Assembly (NCBI GenBank): GCA_017964325.1 | Contig: JAGCSE010000283.1 | Span: 1-30,383 of the forward strand | Source: Victivallales bacterium | GTDB taxonomy: Bacteria; Verrucomicrobiota; Lentisphaeria; Oligosphaerales; Oligosphaeraceae | Reading direction: 5' to 3' | Length of the DNA stretch: 30,383 nt | Part shown: positions 6,292 to 14,177 of the stretch, in pieces | How the letters are laid out: every line of letters starts with the position of its first letter | Position numbering within the stretch: position 1 is the first letter of the stretch | Position numbers and translations under genes: made by a program | The notes under the pieces: generated by a model | Seen by the model: only the letters and a program-made list of their open reading frames with translations | What the model was told of the DNA's origin: nothing | Database searches by the model: none

Positions 6292-7695
6292 CTACGCCGT
6301 TTGTTTTGGTCTGGTGAGGTTTTTCATCCAGTTGAAACTGTTTATCTTGACAAATGCGACGAAGCATTTGAGAACTTGGTCAGAAAGCAGGCAGGCATAG
6401 ACGACCCATGGCGGGGCGTGCAACCAGTGCATGGCGATGAAGGCCGATGGCAGGACGATGCAGAACACGAAGAACGTATCGTTCTTGAAGACGAACGCCG
6501 TGTCGCCGCCGGATTTGACGAGCCCCATGAGGCAGGGCCCCTGGTAGCAGCCGAAGGCGATGACGACGACGAGCACCCGCATCATGCTGTCAACGATGGC
6601 GCGCGTCTCTGGCTCCAGATTGTAGCATTTCAGGAAGAGGGCGTTGCCGAAGAAGACGGTTGCGCCAAGGCTCAGGCCGATGAAGCAGAAGATGGCCTGC
6701 ATCGTCTTGGCCTGCGTCTTCATCTTCTCGAATTCGCCCGCGCCGATGGTCTTGCCCGTCATGATGCCGGTGGCGGCGGCCAGTCCGAAGACGCCGACGC
6801 ATAATAACTGGTATAACGTTCCGACAATGGAGATGGAGGCGAGAACAGCCTTGCCCATGCGGCCTATGATGGCTGTCTGGCAGAATTGGTTGACGGCCCA
6901 TGTGAGCTGCCCCGCCATGAGCGGCGTGCCGTATTTGACAAGATCATGGAAAATGTCTGGATTCCACCGTTTGAAATCAGGAAGACGCATTTTCAGGTTG
7001 GGGTCGAAATGACGGACGAATACGGCGACGACGGCCAGTTCGATGAATCGAGCGATGAACGTGGCGACGGCGGCACCGCGGACTTCCATGCGCGGAAATC
7101 CGAAATTGCCGAAAATCAGCAAGTAGTTGAGGATGACGTTGACAAAGAGCGCGACCACGGAGTTGATGAGTCCGATGCGGACCATTTCGACCGAACGCAT
7201 GGCGCACAGCAGTGTCATGCTGATGCCGAAGACGAGATAGGAGACGGCAAGTATGCGCAGGTATTCCGCGCAGCAGCGGATGATGTCGGGATTGTCCGTG
7301 ATGAGACCGACGAACCATTCGGGCAGAAACAGCGCGATGAAGGCCATGGGGCCCGTTACGACGAATGTCAGCCGCAGAGCGATGGAGATGACATCCTTTA
7401 TGTGGTCGGTGTCCCGTTTGCCCCAGTACTGTGACGATAGGATGATAAGTGCGCTTTCGACTCCGAAGAGGATGATCTGCAGGACGCCCTGAATTTTCGA
7501 GCCGATGTGCAGGGCGGCGATAGGCGTCTCACCCAATTGCCCGATCATGATGTTGTCCGCAAGAGACACGCCGAACGAAATGACATTCTGGAGGATGATG
7601 GGGACCGCCAGAATGAGCAGGTTTTTGTAGAATGACTTGTCTCGTACCCAGAACATATTGTGAATATGAAGAATCCAAAGATAATTAACCACCAT
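6292..7695 (-). CDS. MATE family efflux transporter
   Basis: A 467-residue polytopic membrane protein with about 12 hydrophobic segments in the two-halves layout of the multidrug and toxin extrusion family. The N-terminal half begins ILAVPIILQNVISFGVSLAD and contains NIMIGQLGETPIAA, typical of MATE helices 1 and 2; the second half begins near YGTPLMAGQLTWAVNQ. It likely exports a small molecule in exchange for Na+ or H+; the substrate is unknown. The start is uncertain: ATG 7695 and ATG 7656 (MFWVRDKSFYK) both lack a strong Shine-Dalgarno, and the second matches the usual family length better. It lies upstream of and in tandem with the glycerol-1-phosphate dehydrogenase, and diverges from the phosphofructokinase. 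Confidence 0.9.
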   Translation of the reverse strand: MVVNYLWILHIHNMFWVRDKSFYKNLLILAVPIILQNVISFGVSLADNIMIGQLGETPIAALHIGSKIQGVLQIILFGVESALIILSSQYWGKRDTDHIKDVISIALRLTFVVTGPMAFIALFLPEWFVGLITDNPDIIRCCAEYLRILAVSYLVFGISMTLLCAMRSVEMVRIGLINSVVALFVNVILNYLLIFGNFGFPRMEVRGAAVATFIARFIELAVVAVFVRHFDPNLKMRLPDFKRWNPDIFHDLVKYGTPLMAGQLTWAVNQFCQTAIIGRMGKAVLASISIVGTLYQLLCVGVFGLAAATGIMTGKTIGAGEFEKMKTQAKTMQAIFCFIGLSLGATVFFGNALFLKCYNLEPETRAIVDSMMRVLVVVIAFGCYQGPCLMGLVKSGGDTAFVFKNDTFFVFCIVLPSAFIAMHWLHAPPWVVYACLLSDQVLKCFVAFVKINSFNWMKNLTRPKQTA

Positions 7696-7734
7696 TTATC
7701 TTAATGTCATATTCCGCAAAGTCAAAAAATGTCA

Positions 7735-7752
7735 GCGTCATTTATTTGACGC
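7735..7752. promoter_or_regulatory. Operator-like palindrome in divergent region
   Basis: GCGTCA-TTTATT-TGACGC is a perfect 6-bp inverted repeat with a 6-bp AT spacer. It lies between the divergent MATE and phosphofructokinase genes, upstream of the promoter at 7792-7820. The symmetry suits a dimeric regulator, but no regulator gene is adjacent. Confidence 0.35.
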
Positions 7753-7791
7753 AATCTTCGGCGTGAGTTGAAAAAAGCTGTCCCTCACCAG

Positions 7792-7820
7792 TTGATATTA
7801 AGGGGAGGGGACTTTATATT
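7792..7820 (+). promoter_or_regulatory. Sigma-70-like promoter for phosphofructokinase
   Basis: TTGATA (7792-7797), a 17-bp spacer and TATATT (7815-7820) lie 46 nt before the chosen start codon. This would place the transcript start near 7827, so the upstream in-frame ATG at 7768 would not be transcribed, supporting the later start. Confidence 0.55.
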
Positions 7821-7866
7821 GTATCATCTGAAAAAAAAGATCACTCATCAGAATGGAGAAAAAACA

Positions 7867-9219
7867 ATGCTTCCGCACAATATGTCGTTTGATTTGGAAC
7901 AGCTGACGGAAATGGATTTCAACGTGCGGCGGATCGGCGAGCCGAAACTGGAGTCCACGCTGAAGGATGCGATTTTCGTCGGTGATTCGGAACGTGTTTC
8001 CTATTGCACGGATCCGACGTTGAACGACAAATTGCGCAAGGCGGGCAAGACGGTCCCGATGTTTGTCGCCGCCGGTCCGCGTAAGAAAATTTTCCATGAT
8101 GCGCAGTGGAGTCGCGCGGCCATTGTGACCTGTGGCGGCATCTGCCCCGGCCTGAACGATGTCATCAAGGCTCTCGTCAATACCTTATATTATATATATG
8201 GCGTTGACAACATCTACGGCATCCGCTATGGCTATCAGGGGCTTGTACCAGACAGCCCCGTGAAGCCGATAGATTTGGATCCGGACTTTGTCGATGACAT
8301 CCATACGGAGGGGGGCACGATTCTGGGGTCCTCACGCGGGGAGCAGCCTGTGGAGAAAATCGTCGAGACGCTGGAGCGCATGAACATCAACATGCTGTTC
8401 ACCATCGGCGGCGACGGGACGCAGCGGGGCGCCCATGCCATCGTGGAGGAGATCGCGAAGCACCATCTGCCGATCAGCGTCATTGGCGTGCCGAAAACCA
8501 TCGACAACGACTTGAATTTCATGGACAAGACCTTCGGTTTTGAGACGGCCGTCGAGGCGGCGGCGCCGATCATCGGCTGCGCACATAACGAGGCGAAGGC
8601 CGCCTACAACGGCATCGGCCTCGTCAAGCTGATGGGACGCGACTCCGGCTTCATCGCCGCGACATCCGCCTTGGCGAATAGCGTCGTCAATTTCTGCCTG
8701 ATTCCGGAGGTCCAGTTCGAACTGGAAGGTGAAACGGGCCTTCTGGCGGCGGTGGAACGACGTTTGACGAGCAAGGACAAGCATCATGCAGTGATTGTCG
8801 TCGCGGAAGGCGCGGGGCAGAACTTGATCACAGGCGGAAAGAGTGAGAAAGACGCTTCCGGCAATGTCCTGCACAAGGACATCGGCACGTTCCTGCGCGA
8901 CGAAATCAAGGCGTACTTCAAGAAGAAGGGCATAGAGCATTCCGTGAAATACATCGATCCGAGCTACATCATCCGCAGTCTGCCCGCGACGGGAATCGAC
9001 TCGACCTTCTGCCTGCATCTCGCCCAGCATGCCGTACATGCCGCCATGGCGGGCATGACGGACGTGGTCGTCGGCAACTGGAACGGCTATTTCACCTACG
9101 TGCCGATTCCGCTGGCGACCGTGAAACGTCGTCAGATCGACCCGCAGGGGCAACTGTGGCAGAGCGTCCTTTTGACGACGAGGCAGAACAAATACGGTTT
9201 CATTGAAAGTATTAAGTAA
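7867..9219 (+). CDS. 6-phosphofructokinase, probably ATP-dependent
   Basis: A 450-residue protein of the long phosphofructokinase branch shared with plants and trypanosomatids. It phosphorylates fructose 6-phosphate to the 1,6-bisphosphate in glycolysis. Visible motifs are TCGGICPGLNDV (phosphate-binding loop), GGDGTQRGA, PKTIDNDLNF with the catalytic Asp, LVKLMGRDSGFIA, and AEGAGQ. GGDG rather than GGDD points to ATP as the donor, while PKTIDND is shared with pyrophosphate enzymes, so the phosphoryl donor is inferred. I chose ATG 7867 (MLPHNMSFDLEQ) because GGAGAAAA precedes it and the promoter lies inside the longer frame beginning at 7768. The next gene, a GcvH-type protein, follows after 27 nt. 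Confidence 0.92.
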   Translation: MLPHNMSFDLEQLTEMDFNVRRIGEPKLESTLKDAIFVGDSERVSYCTDPTLNDKLRKAGKTVPMFVAAGPRKKIFHDAQWSRAAIVTCGGICPGLNDVIKALVNTLYYIYGVDNIYGIRYGYQGLVPDSPVKPIDLDPDFVDDIHTEGGTILGSSRGEQPVEKIVETLERMNINMLFTIGGDGTQRGAHAIVEEIAKHHLPISVIGVPKTIDNDLNFMDKTFGFETAVEAAAPIIGCAHNEAKAAYNGIGLVKLMGRDSGFIAATSALANSVVNFCLIPEVQFELEGETGLLAAVERRLTSKDKHHAVIVVAEGAGQNLITGGKSEKDASGNVLHKDIGTFLRDEIKAYFKKKGIEHSVKYIDPSYIIRSLPATGIDSTFCLHLAQHAVHAAMAGMTDVVVGNWNGYFTYVPIPLATVKRRQIDPQGQLWQSVLLTTRQNKYGFIESIK

Positions 9220-9246
9220 AAGTATAGGAAATCTAAGGAAAATCGC

Positions 9247-9615
9247 ATGAAATACTACAGCGAAGAACATCAGTGGGTAGAAGTTGAAGGAAGCGAAGCG
9301 ACGATCGGTATTACGAAATTCGCGGCGGACGAACTTGACGAACTGACATACGTGGAGCTGCCGACGATTGGCGCGACCTTCAAGAAGGGGGACGCCCTGT
9401 GCGTCGTGGAGTCGAAGAAGGCTGTGAGTGACGTGTTCATGCCTGTCGGCGGGACGGTCGTTGCAGTGAATGAAAAGCTGGATAAGACGCCTGATTTAGT
9501 CAATGAAGACGCGGAGGGCGAGGGCTGGATATGCAAGATTTCGGGCGTGAAGGCGGAGGATTTGGCAGACTTGATGGACGAGGAGAAATATATGGATGCG
9601 CTGAAAAAACATTAA
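9247..9615 (+). CDS. gcvH: Glycine cleavage system H-type lipoyl protein
   Basis: A 122-residue protein with the GcvH fold: HQWVEVEG at the N-terminus, ITKFAADELDELTYVELP, then ESKKAVSDVFMPV, where Lys58 would carry lipoate. In the glycine cleavage system it shuttles the aminomethyl group between P, T and L proteins. Neither gcvT nor gcvP is next to it; it follows the phosphofructokinase gene by 27 nt and appears to be translated from the same transcript (AAGGAAAA before ATG). A stand-alone H protein may also act as a lipoate carrier for other enzymes. The residue before the lipoyl Lys is another Lys, where Val is more usual. Confidence 0.93.
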   Translation: MKYYSEEHQWVEVEGSEATIGITKFAADELDELTYVELPTIGATFKKGDALCVVESKKAVSDVFMPVGGTVVAVNEKLDKTPDLVNEDAEGEGWICKISGVKAEDLADLMDEEKYMDALKKH

Positions 9616-9785
9616 AAAAAGCTAAAAAAATAACAAAAAGTCGTTTTTTTGCTTAAAAATTATTTGCGCAACCGCCATATAAGTGATATTTTGTTGAAGA
9701 TTGTGTTTTGGTGTGCAAGTTTAGGTTGTAAATGTTGATATAGATTGTTTTTTTTGGAATTAATTAAACACAAGGAGAACAGATT

Positions 9786-10568
9786 ATGTTAATGATCGCG
9801 ATTATTGGTGCCGTCATCTCCGGTATCATCATGTGGGTTGGTAACAGCGCCTACAAGCAGGGCAAGCCATGGGGTCAATTGGTGGCAATCATCTTTGGTG
9901 TTCTCGCCATTGGTATGGGTCTGTGGGCGGTTGCCCTCAACGTTACGGGCGGTGGCAATGCTGGTGCTGTCAGCAAGGAAATCGGTTATCAGCGTGCACG
10001 CGCCGAGAAGGTCGGCCAGTATGTTGCACAGAATTTCAAGGACAAGAAGATTCTCATCCTCACGATGGGTGACTACAAGGACAACAACGGCAAAGTCATT
10101 GAGAACCATCTTCTCACTGGTCTGCAGAAAGGCCTCGGCGGCATCAACGCTGAAATTCTCCGCCGCCCCGTTCCAGAAGAAGGCTCGGACGAAGCCATGG
10201 AAGAAATGGAATGGCGCCAGAAACATCTGGACAATCTGTTGCAGGGCAAGGATGCCAAGGGCAAAGACATCCCTGGCTATTCACCAGTTGGTGATTTTGA
10301 TCTTGTGATTACGACCATCGGTCTTCCTGAAGATGCCATCCGCGGCGGCAAGCCCACGGGCAAGCTGGCTGGCAAGAGCATCGCCATCGTCCAGGGCTAC
10401 ACCGAAAAGTGGGCTGGTGCTTTCAAGACCAAAGCCATCGTCGTCGCTGCTATTGATAAACAGTATCCTGGTGAAGGCAACGCGGCCGGCCTGAAGGAAT
10501 GGGAACAGAATCCACCTGCGGATCTGGACAAGGCTTTCAACGTCCGCTACACGCTGAAGACCAACTAA
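9786..10568 (+). CDS. Membrane protein of unknown function (paralogue 1)
   Basis: A 260-residue protein I do not recognise. Two hydrophobic segments (residues about 2-20 and 32-52) anchor it, and the rest (from about 65) looks like a soluble alpha/beta domain containing KKILILTMGDY, FDLVITTIGLP and KSIAIVQGYTEKW. The same pattern recurs in the next gene (10817-11713): YVA near residue 80, a KKIL/SCII strand, FDLVIT/FDILIT plus LPE, a KSIAIVQGY/KKLAMAGGY strand, and a closing ALDKAFNVRY/ARKAFDNRY. The strand-helix alternation recalls periplasmic-binding or Rossmann-like folds, but that is only an impression. The Shine-Dalgarno AAGGAGAAC lies 5 nt before the ATG. It is preceded by 170 bp of AT-rich DNA. 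Confidence 0.85.
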   Translation: MLMIAIIGAVISGIIMWVGNSAYKQGKPWGQLVAIIFGVLAIGMGLWAVALNVTGGGNAGAVSKEIGYQRARAEKVGQYVAQNFKDKKILILTMGDYKDNNGKVIENHLLTGLQKGLGGINAEILRRPVPEEGSDEAMEEMEWRQKHLDNLLQGKDAKGKDIPGYSPVGDFDLVITTIGLPEDAIRGGKPTGKLAGKSIAIVQGYTEKWAGAFKTKAIVVAAIDKQYPGEGNAAGLKEWEQNPPADLDKAFNVRYTLKTN

Positions 10569-10816
10569 TTTTCTAAAGATTCATCCTGTTGCGGCGGCGG
10601 TGTCATTCATCGTCGCCGTCAACTGTGCAGTTGAATTGCGCATGATTCTGGAAATGTCTAGAATATGCCATTGAAAAAGCCAACCCCGTCGCTTTCTGGA
10701 ATCGCACGGGGTTGTTGAGTATTATGAACTGAAAATGCCTCATAGACGTTAGACGTGGAGGTGATGCGGGAGTGTTATGCTCCCGTGTGGCCGAAGACGT
10801 ATTTTGAAGGAAGTCG
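10569..10816. other. Intergenic region with hairpins
   Basis: No gene is seen in these 248 bp. A GC-rich imperfect hairpin lies around 10590-10618, and a perfect 9-bp stem (CAACCCCGT with ACGGGGTTG) at 10681-10714. Neither is followed by a clear T-run, so they may slow or attenuate transcription between the two paralogous membrane genes rather than end it. Confidence 0.55.
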
Positions 10817-11713
10817 ATGAATCGCATCCAAATTTTTTTTCTGATTTTCGCGATTGTCGCGGTGATGTTGAACATTGTGGCATTTATGTTTCTGAATGCC
10901 CGTGGTGGAGGATTCAAACCGCTGGCTTTGATTCTGCGCATCATTTTCATCGCCATTTTCGTTTTCAGTGTTTTCATGATCTGGAACTGCCGTAAAATCG
11001 CCTTGTATGGGAGGCATCATCATCTTGTGAGCAAGTTTATGAAATCCATTTATGACAGCGACCGTTTCCAGGCGATCAATCTGGAATGGTCCTACGAGAA
11101 GGTGCAGTCGCAGATATTGGGCGAGTATGTGGCGGAAAAGCATGAAGATGCTTCGTGCATCATCCTGCGGGAACCCATGTTGAAGAACACGAAAGGCCTC
11201 GAAAGCTCGAATGCGCTTTATGACGGTCTTGTGGATGGTTTGGACGGACGGCTGAAAATCGTGAAGGTTCTCGACCTTCCCATGCTGAAGGAGGAGAAGA
11301 AATTGGAGCCTGGCGAGGAGGAACCTGTCCCGATGGGGCTGGAGGAGAAGAAATGGAGCGCAGCGGATTTGGATGAAATGTTGGCGTACGCCGGTGAGTT
11401 CGATATTCTCATTACCTGCGTCCAACTGCCTGAAGGCGTTGTGGATGCAGATGGGCAGTTCATGATTCCAAGTCTAGATGGCAAGAAGCTCGCCATGGCG
11501 GGCGGATATTCGAAGGAATATGATGCGGCCTTGGAGGCGGACAATGTCATTGCCGCCGTGACGTACAAGGAGGATGTCCGCTTTGATGAAAAGGATATTC
11601 CAGACGATGCACGTAAGGCGTTTGACAATCGGTATATCCTTCTGAAAGGCGGCAAGGCGAAGGAAAAAGCCGATGCGGAGTCGGAGGACGTTTCTTCGGA
11701 GGAGGAAAAGTAA
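10817..11713 (+). CDS. Membrane protein of unknown function (paralogue 2)
   Basis: A 298-residue protein related to the product of the gene at 9786-10568 but not otherwise recognised. Residues about 5-27 and 36-56 are hydrophobic; a soluble alpha/beta domain follows, and the last 25 residues are highly charged (Lys/Glu-rich). Shared landmarks with the paralogue are LGEYVAE, ALYDGLVDGLDG, EFDILITCVQLPEG, KKLAMAGGYSKEY, NVIAAVTYK and ARKAFDNRYIL. AAGGAAG lies just before the ATG. It ends 4 nt before the start of araD, so the two are likely co-translated, although no functional link is obvious. Confidence 0.85.
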   Translation: MNRIQIFFLIFAIVAVMLNIVAFMFLNARGGGFKPLALILRIIFIAIFVFSVFMIWNCRKIALYGRHHHLVSKFMKSIYDSDRFQAINLEWSYEKVQSQILGEYVAEKHEDASCIILREPMLKNTKGLESSNALYDGLVDGLDGRLKIVKVLDLPMLKEEKKLEPGEEEPVPMGLEEKKWSAADLDEMLAYAGEFDILITCVQLPEGVVDADGQFMIPSLDGKKLAMAGGYSKEYDAALEADNVIAAVTYKEDVRFDEKDIPDDARKAFDNRYILLKGGKAKEKADAESEDVSSEEEK

Positions 11714-11717
11714 GTCT

Positions 11718-12422
11718 ATGATGCTTCAGACGTTGCGCGAACAGGTATGGCGGGCCAATATGCAGCTTTGGGAGGACGGACTGGTCTTCAGAACATGGGG
11801 CAACGTCAGCGGTCTGGATAGCAAAGAGGGCATTTTGGCGATCAAACCGAGCGGCGTCCCGTATGACAAGTTGTGTCCTGAAAACATGGTGCTCGTCGAT
11901 TTGGACGGGAATGTTGTGGAAGGAGACATGAATCCGTCATCCGACCTGCCGACGCATCTCGTCTTATATCGTGCATGGCCGAAAATCGGCGGTGTAGCCC
12001 ATACGCATAGTCTTGCGGCTACGTCATTTGCACAGGCAAGCCGCGGAATTCCGTGCTTCGGAACGACGCATGCGGATTATTTCCACGGCACGGTGCCATG
12101 TACGCGACCGCTGACGGAAGCGGAGATTAACGGCGAATACGAAGCACGCACGGGAGATGTCATCGTGGAGGCGTTTGAAAAGGGTGGTTTGGATCCGTTG
12201 CGGATTCCTGCCGTGCTCGTGTCCTGCCACGGACCATTCGCGTGGGGCAGCGATGCCTTAAAGGCGGCGGACAACGCAGCGTATCTGGAGATGGTCGCGA
12301 AGCTCGCATTAGACACGCTGGCATTGAAGCCAGATTGCAGTTCCGTTGACAAATGCTTGCTGGACAAGCATTTCCTTCGCAAGCACGGTCCAAATGCCTA
12401 TTATGGACAGAAGAACGATTGA
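11718..12422 (+). CDS. araD: L-ribulose-5-phosphate 4-epimerase
   Basis: A 234-residue class II aldolase/AraD-family enzyme that interconverts L-ribulose 5-phosphate and D-xylulose 5-phosphate in the cytoplasm. Signature segments are TWGNVSG, IKPSGVPYD and NPSSDLPTH (phosphate binding), HTHS with zinc-binding His residues, HADYFHG, and CHGPFAWG carrying the third metal His. The HADYF segment and length favour the epimerase over fuculose or rhamnulose aldolases. GGAGG lies upstream of ATG 11718; a longer frame from 11673 would overlap the preceding gene and has a basic, unlikely N-terminus. No araA or araB is near, so the pentose pathway context is missing. Confidence 0.92.
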   Translation: MMLQTLREQVWRANMQLWEDGLVFRTWGNVSGLDSKEGILAIKPSGVPYDKLCPENMVLVDLDGNVVEGDMNPSSDLPTHLVLYRAWPKIGGVAHTHSLAATSFAQASRGIPCFGTTHADYFHGTVPCTRPLTEAEINGEYEARTGDVIVEAFEKGGLDPLRIPAVLVSCHGPFAWGSDALKAADNAAYLEMVAKLALDTLALKPDCSSVDKCLLDKHFLRKHGPNAYYGQKND

Positions 12423-12438
12423 ACGAAATGGCGGTTGT

Positions 12439-12486
12439 GGCGCATGCGTCTCGTCTGCGCCTCCCAACGGCAGAACGCCGATGGGA
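12439..12486. repeat. Two tandem hairpins between araD and DUF493 gene
   Basis: GGCGCA...TGCGCC (12439-12461, 11-nt loop) is followed immediately by TCCCA-A-CGGC...GCCG-A-TGGGA (12462-12486, 5-nt loop). There is no T-run directly after. The arrangement resembles a REP-like extragenic palindrome or an mRNA-stabilising structure more than a terminator. Confidence 0.5.
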
Positions 12487-12532
12487 CCTCCAACGACTCG
12501 GTGTTTTAAAAAAACAGATAAGAAATTGTAAT

Positions 12533-12802
12533 ATGGAGCAGTTTGATGCCGAACAGTTGAAATTCCCTCTGACATGGCATGGTCGTCTTGTCATGGTAGC
12601 GGGTGCTGAGAATGTAGAAGATTCCGTCAGACGCATTTATGCGGCTGTAGGCGTGACGGAAGGTGAAGTCTCCTACGCGCACAAAAGCTCGAAGGGGACG
12701 TATGAAACGTGGAAGCTCGACGGGACAGTCCATGATTTGTCGATGCTCCATGAACTGTTCAAAGCATTGGAGTTGCTTCCAGGAGTCAAGATGTTGTTGT
12801 AG
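12533..12802 (+). CDS. DUF493/YbeD-like small protein
   Basis: An 89-residue protein resembling the DUF493 family (E. coli YbeD). The family landmarks are an N-terminal FPLTWHGRLVMVAGAE strand region, SYAHKSSKGTYETWKLDGTV in the middle, and a helix with LHELFKALELLPGVKMLL at the end, as in the ferredoxin-like ACT-type fold of YbeD. YbeD has been linked with lipoate metabolism by gene neighbourhood, but its function is not settled. I chose ATG 12533 because the longer upstream frame covers the hairpins; no Shine-Dalgarno is clear. It is 20 nt before the YigZ-like gene. Confidence 0.7.
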   Translation: MEQFDAEQLKFPLTWHGRLVMVAGAENVEDSVRRIYAAVGVTEGEVSYAHKSSKGTYETWKLDGTVHDLSMLHELFKALELLPGVKMLL

Positions 12803-12822
12803 GTCAAGCTGTCGGTTGTTTC

Positions 12823-13431
12823 ATGTTGGTATTGGATGAGAACGTCCTGTTTGAATTGAACGTCAAGAACTCGCGATTTTTGGCGGAGGCGTTCTATGTG
12901 GAAAACGCGGAGGCGGCCCGCGAAAAATTGCGTGAGCAGAAGGCACGGTATGCTGATGCGAGCCATGTCGTCCATGCGTTTGTCGTTGGGCCAGAAGGGA
13001 ATATAATGGGATGTTCGGATGACGGCGAGCCATCGGGCACGTCAGGTCGTCCGACATTGGAAGTCTTGAAGGGAAGCGGTGTTACGAATGTGATTCTGAC
13101 AGTGACACGATGGTTCGGTGGGACGAAGCTAGGCACGGGCGGCCTTGTGAAAGCCTATACGGAAAGCGCACAGGGGGCGGTTGCGCTGATGCGGACTCAT
13201 GAATTGGTTGCGATGAGTTCATTTAGCATGGATGTGCCGTATGGGCTGTACGAGCAGGTGAAAAAGCTGTTGACAGCCTGCGGGGCGGAAACGTTATCCG
13301 AGGAGTTTGGGGCGGAAATCACGTTGAAAGGGCGGTTGCGCGAGTCGGAGACGGAGAAATTGACCGTGCAACTCCGTGATTTGTCACGCGGAAAGATAGA
13401 ATTGGTAACGACAATGGAGGGCAGTCGATGA
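12823..13431 (+). CDS. YigZ/IMPACT family protein
   Basis: A 202-residue protein with the two-domain layout of YigZ/IMPACT proteins. The N-terminal domain holds SDDGEPSGTSGRP and RWFGGTKLGTGGLVKAY, the family's strongest motifs; the C-terminal 60 residues match the DUF1949-type domain. Eukaryotic IMPACT regulates Gcn2 through Gcn1; the bacterial role is unclear, possibly in ribosome or translation control. It ends in ATGA, overlapping the next gene's start by 4 bp, which suggests translational coupling with the LpxH-like enzyme. The start is not marked by a good Shine-Dalgarno. Confidence 0.9.
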   Translation: MLVLDENVLFELNVKNSRFLAEAFYVENAEAAREKLREQKARYADASHVVHAFVVGPEGNIMGCSDDGEPSGTSGRPTLEVLKGSGVTNVILTVTRWFGGTKLGTGGLVKAYTESAQGAVALMRTHELVAMSSFSMDVPYGLYEQVKKLLTACGAETLSEEFGAEITLKGRLRESETEKLTVQLRDLSRGKIELVTTMEGSR

Positions 13432-14177
13432 ATAAATCTTCCCTATTGTTGGTTGCGGATTCCCATGTACAGCCCGGAACGCCGTTGGAGGAGGAGTTCT
13501 TCAGTATGTTGAACTGGCTGGAGACGACGGATTACGACGTACTGTTTCTTGGTGACAATCTTGATTTGTGGATTGCGTCTGGCGAACGCTATGAGACGGA
13601 TGTGCACCGCCGTTTTCTGGAATGGTGTAGCCGCGAGAAATCACGGCGACGCGTAATAATGGTGGAAGGAAATCACGAGTTCTATTTGAAACGCCATCAT
13701 GCGCAATGCTTTACGGTATGTGAGGAGACATTCTTCCAAGAAGGAGAAATGCTTTTCCTGCATGGCGATATTTCACAGCGTAAGTTCGGTTTTCATCGTT
13801 GTTTTCGTGTATTCGCGAAGAACGCTTTCGGTGATTGGGTGATGGGTTGGTTGCCGTTTGGTCCTGCCTTTGCCCGTGTCATGAAACATTTTTTGAGCAG
13901 CGGTGGCATGCCAGACCGCGAGAAGCTGTTGAAGCCGATGGCGACTGTCAGACGATATGCTGCCGATTTCTGTGAGCGGTTTGGAGTCAAGCATATACGG
14001 ATGGGACATTTTCACATACGGATTCATGAAGATTTGGAGAAAGATTGCGAATTTGACGTAGTTCCTGCTTGGAAGACTTGCGGCGAAATTGGTCTCATAG
14101 AGGCGGATGGACGGTTGAACGTGCTGCCTTGGCGTGATTTACGCGATAAGGTGGCGAAAGGCGGTAGTATAGAATGA
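13428..14177 (+). CDS. LpxH-like metallophosphoesterase
   Basis: A 249-residue calcineurin-type phosphoesterase. The metal-binding motifs appear in order: ADSHV (D-x-H), LGDNLDLW (GD-x2-D), GNHEF (GNH), LHGD and MGHFH (GH-x-H). The GD-x2-D-x-W arrangement and length resemble UDP-2,3-diacylglucosamine hydrolase (LpxH), which makes lipid X in lipid A synthesis at the inner membrane face. GNHE in place of GNHD, and SHV in place of LHL, make the substrate less certain; a related UDP-sugar or other phosphoesterase is possible. A GGAGGG Shine-Dalgarno sits in the end of yigZ. It overlaps both its neighbours by 4 bp and is thus coupled to the histidine kinase. Confidence 0.8.
   Translation: MNKSSLLLVADSHVQPGTPLEEEFFSMLNWLETTDYDVLFLGDNLDLWIASGERYETDVHRRFLEWCSREKSRRRVIMVEGNHEFYLKRHHAQCFTVCEETFFQEGEMLFLHGDISQRKFGFHRCFRVFAKNAFGDWVMGWLPFGPAFARVMKHFLSSGGMPDREKLLKPMATVRRYAADFCERFGVKHIRMGHFHIRIHEDLEKDCEFDVVPAWKTCGEIGLIEADGRLNVLPWRDLRDKVAKGGSIE

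Noticed and set aside
7768..7866. N-terminal extension of phosphofructokinase from ATG 7768
   Set aside because: A good promoter (7792-7820) lies inside it and the strong Shine-Dalgarno is before ATG 7867.
8332..9270. Minus-strand open frame of 312 codons
   Set aside because: It is antisense to the clearly recognisable phosphofructokinase gene and shows no family motif; it results from codon bias in GC-rich coding DNA.
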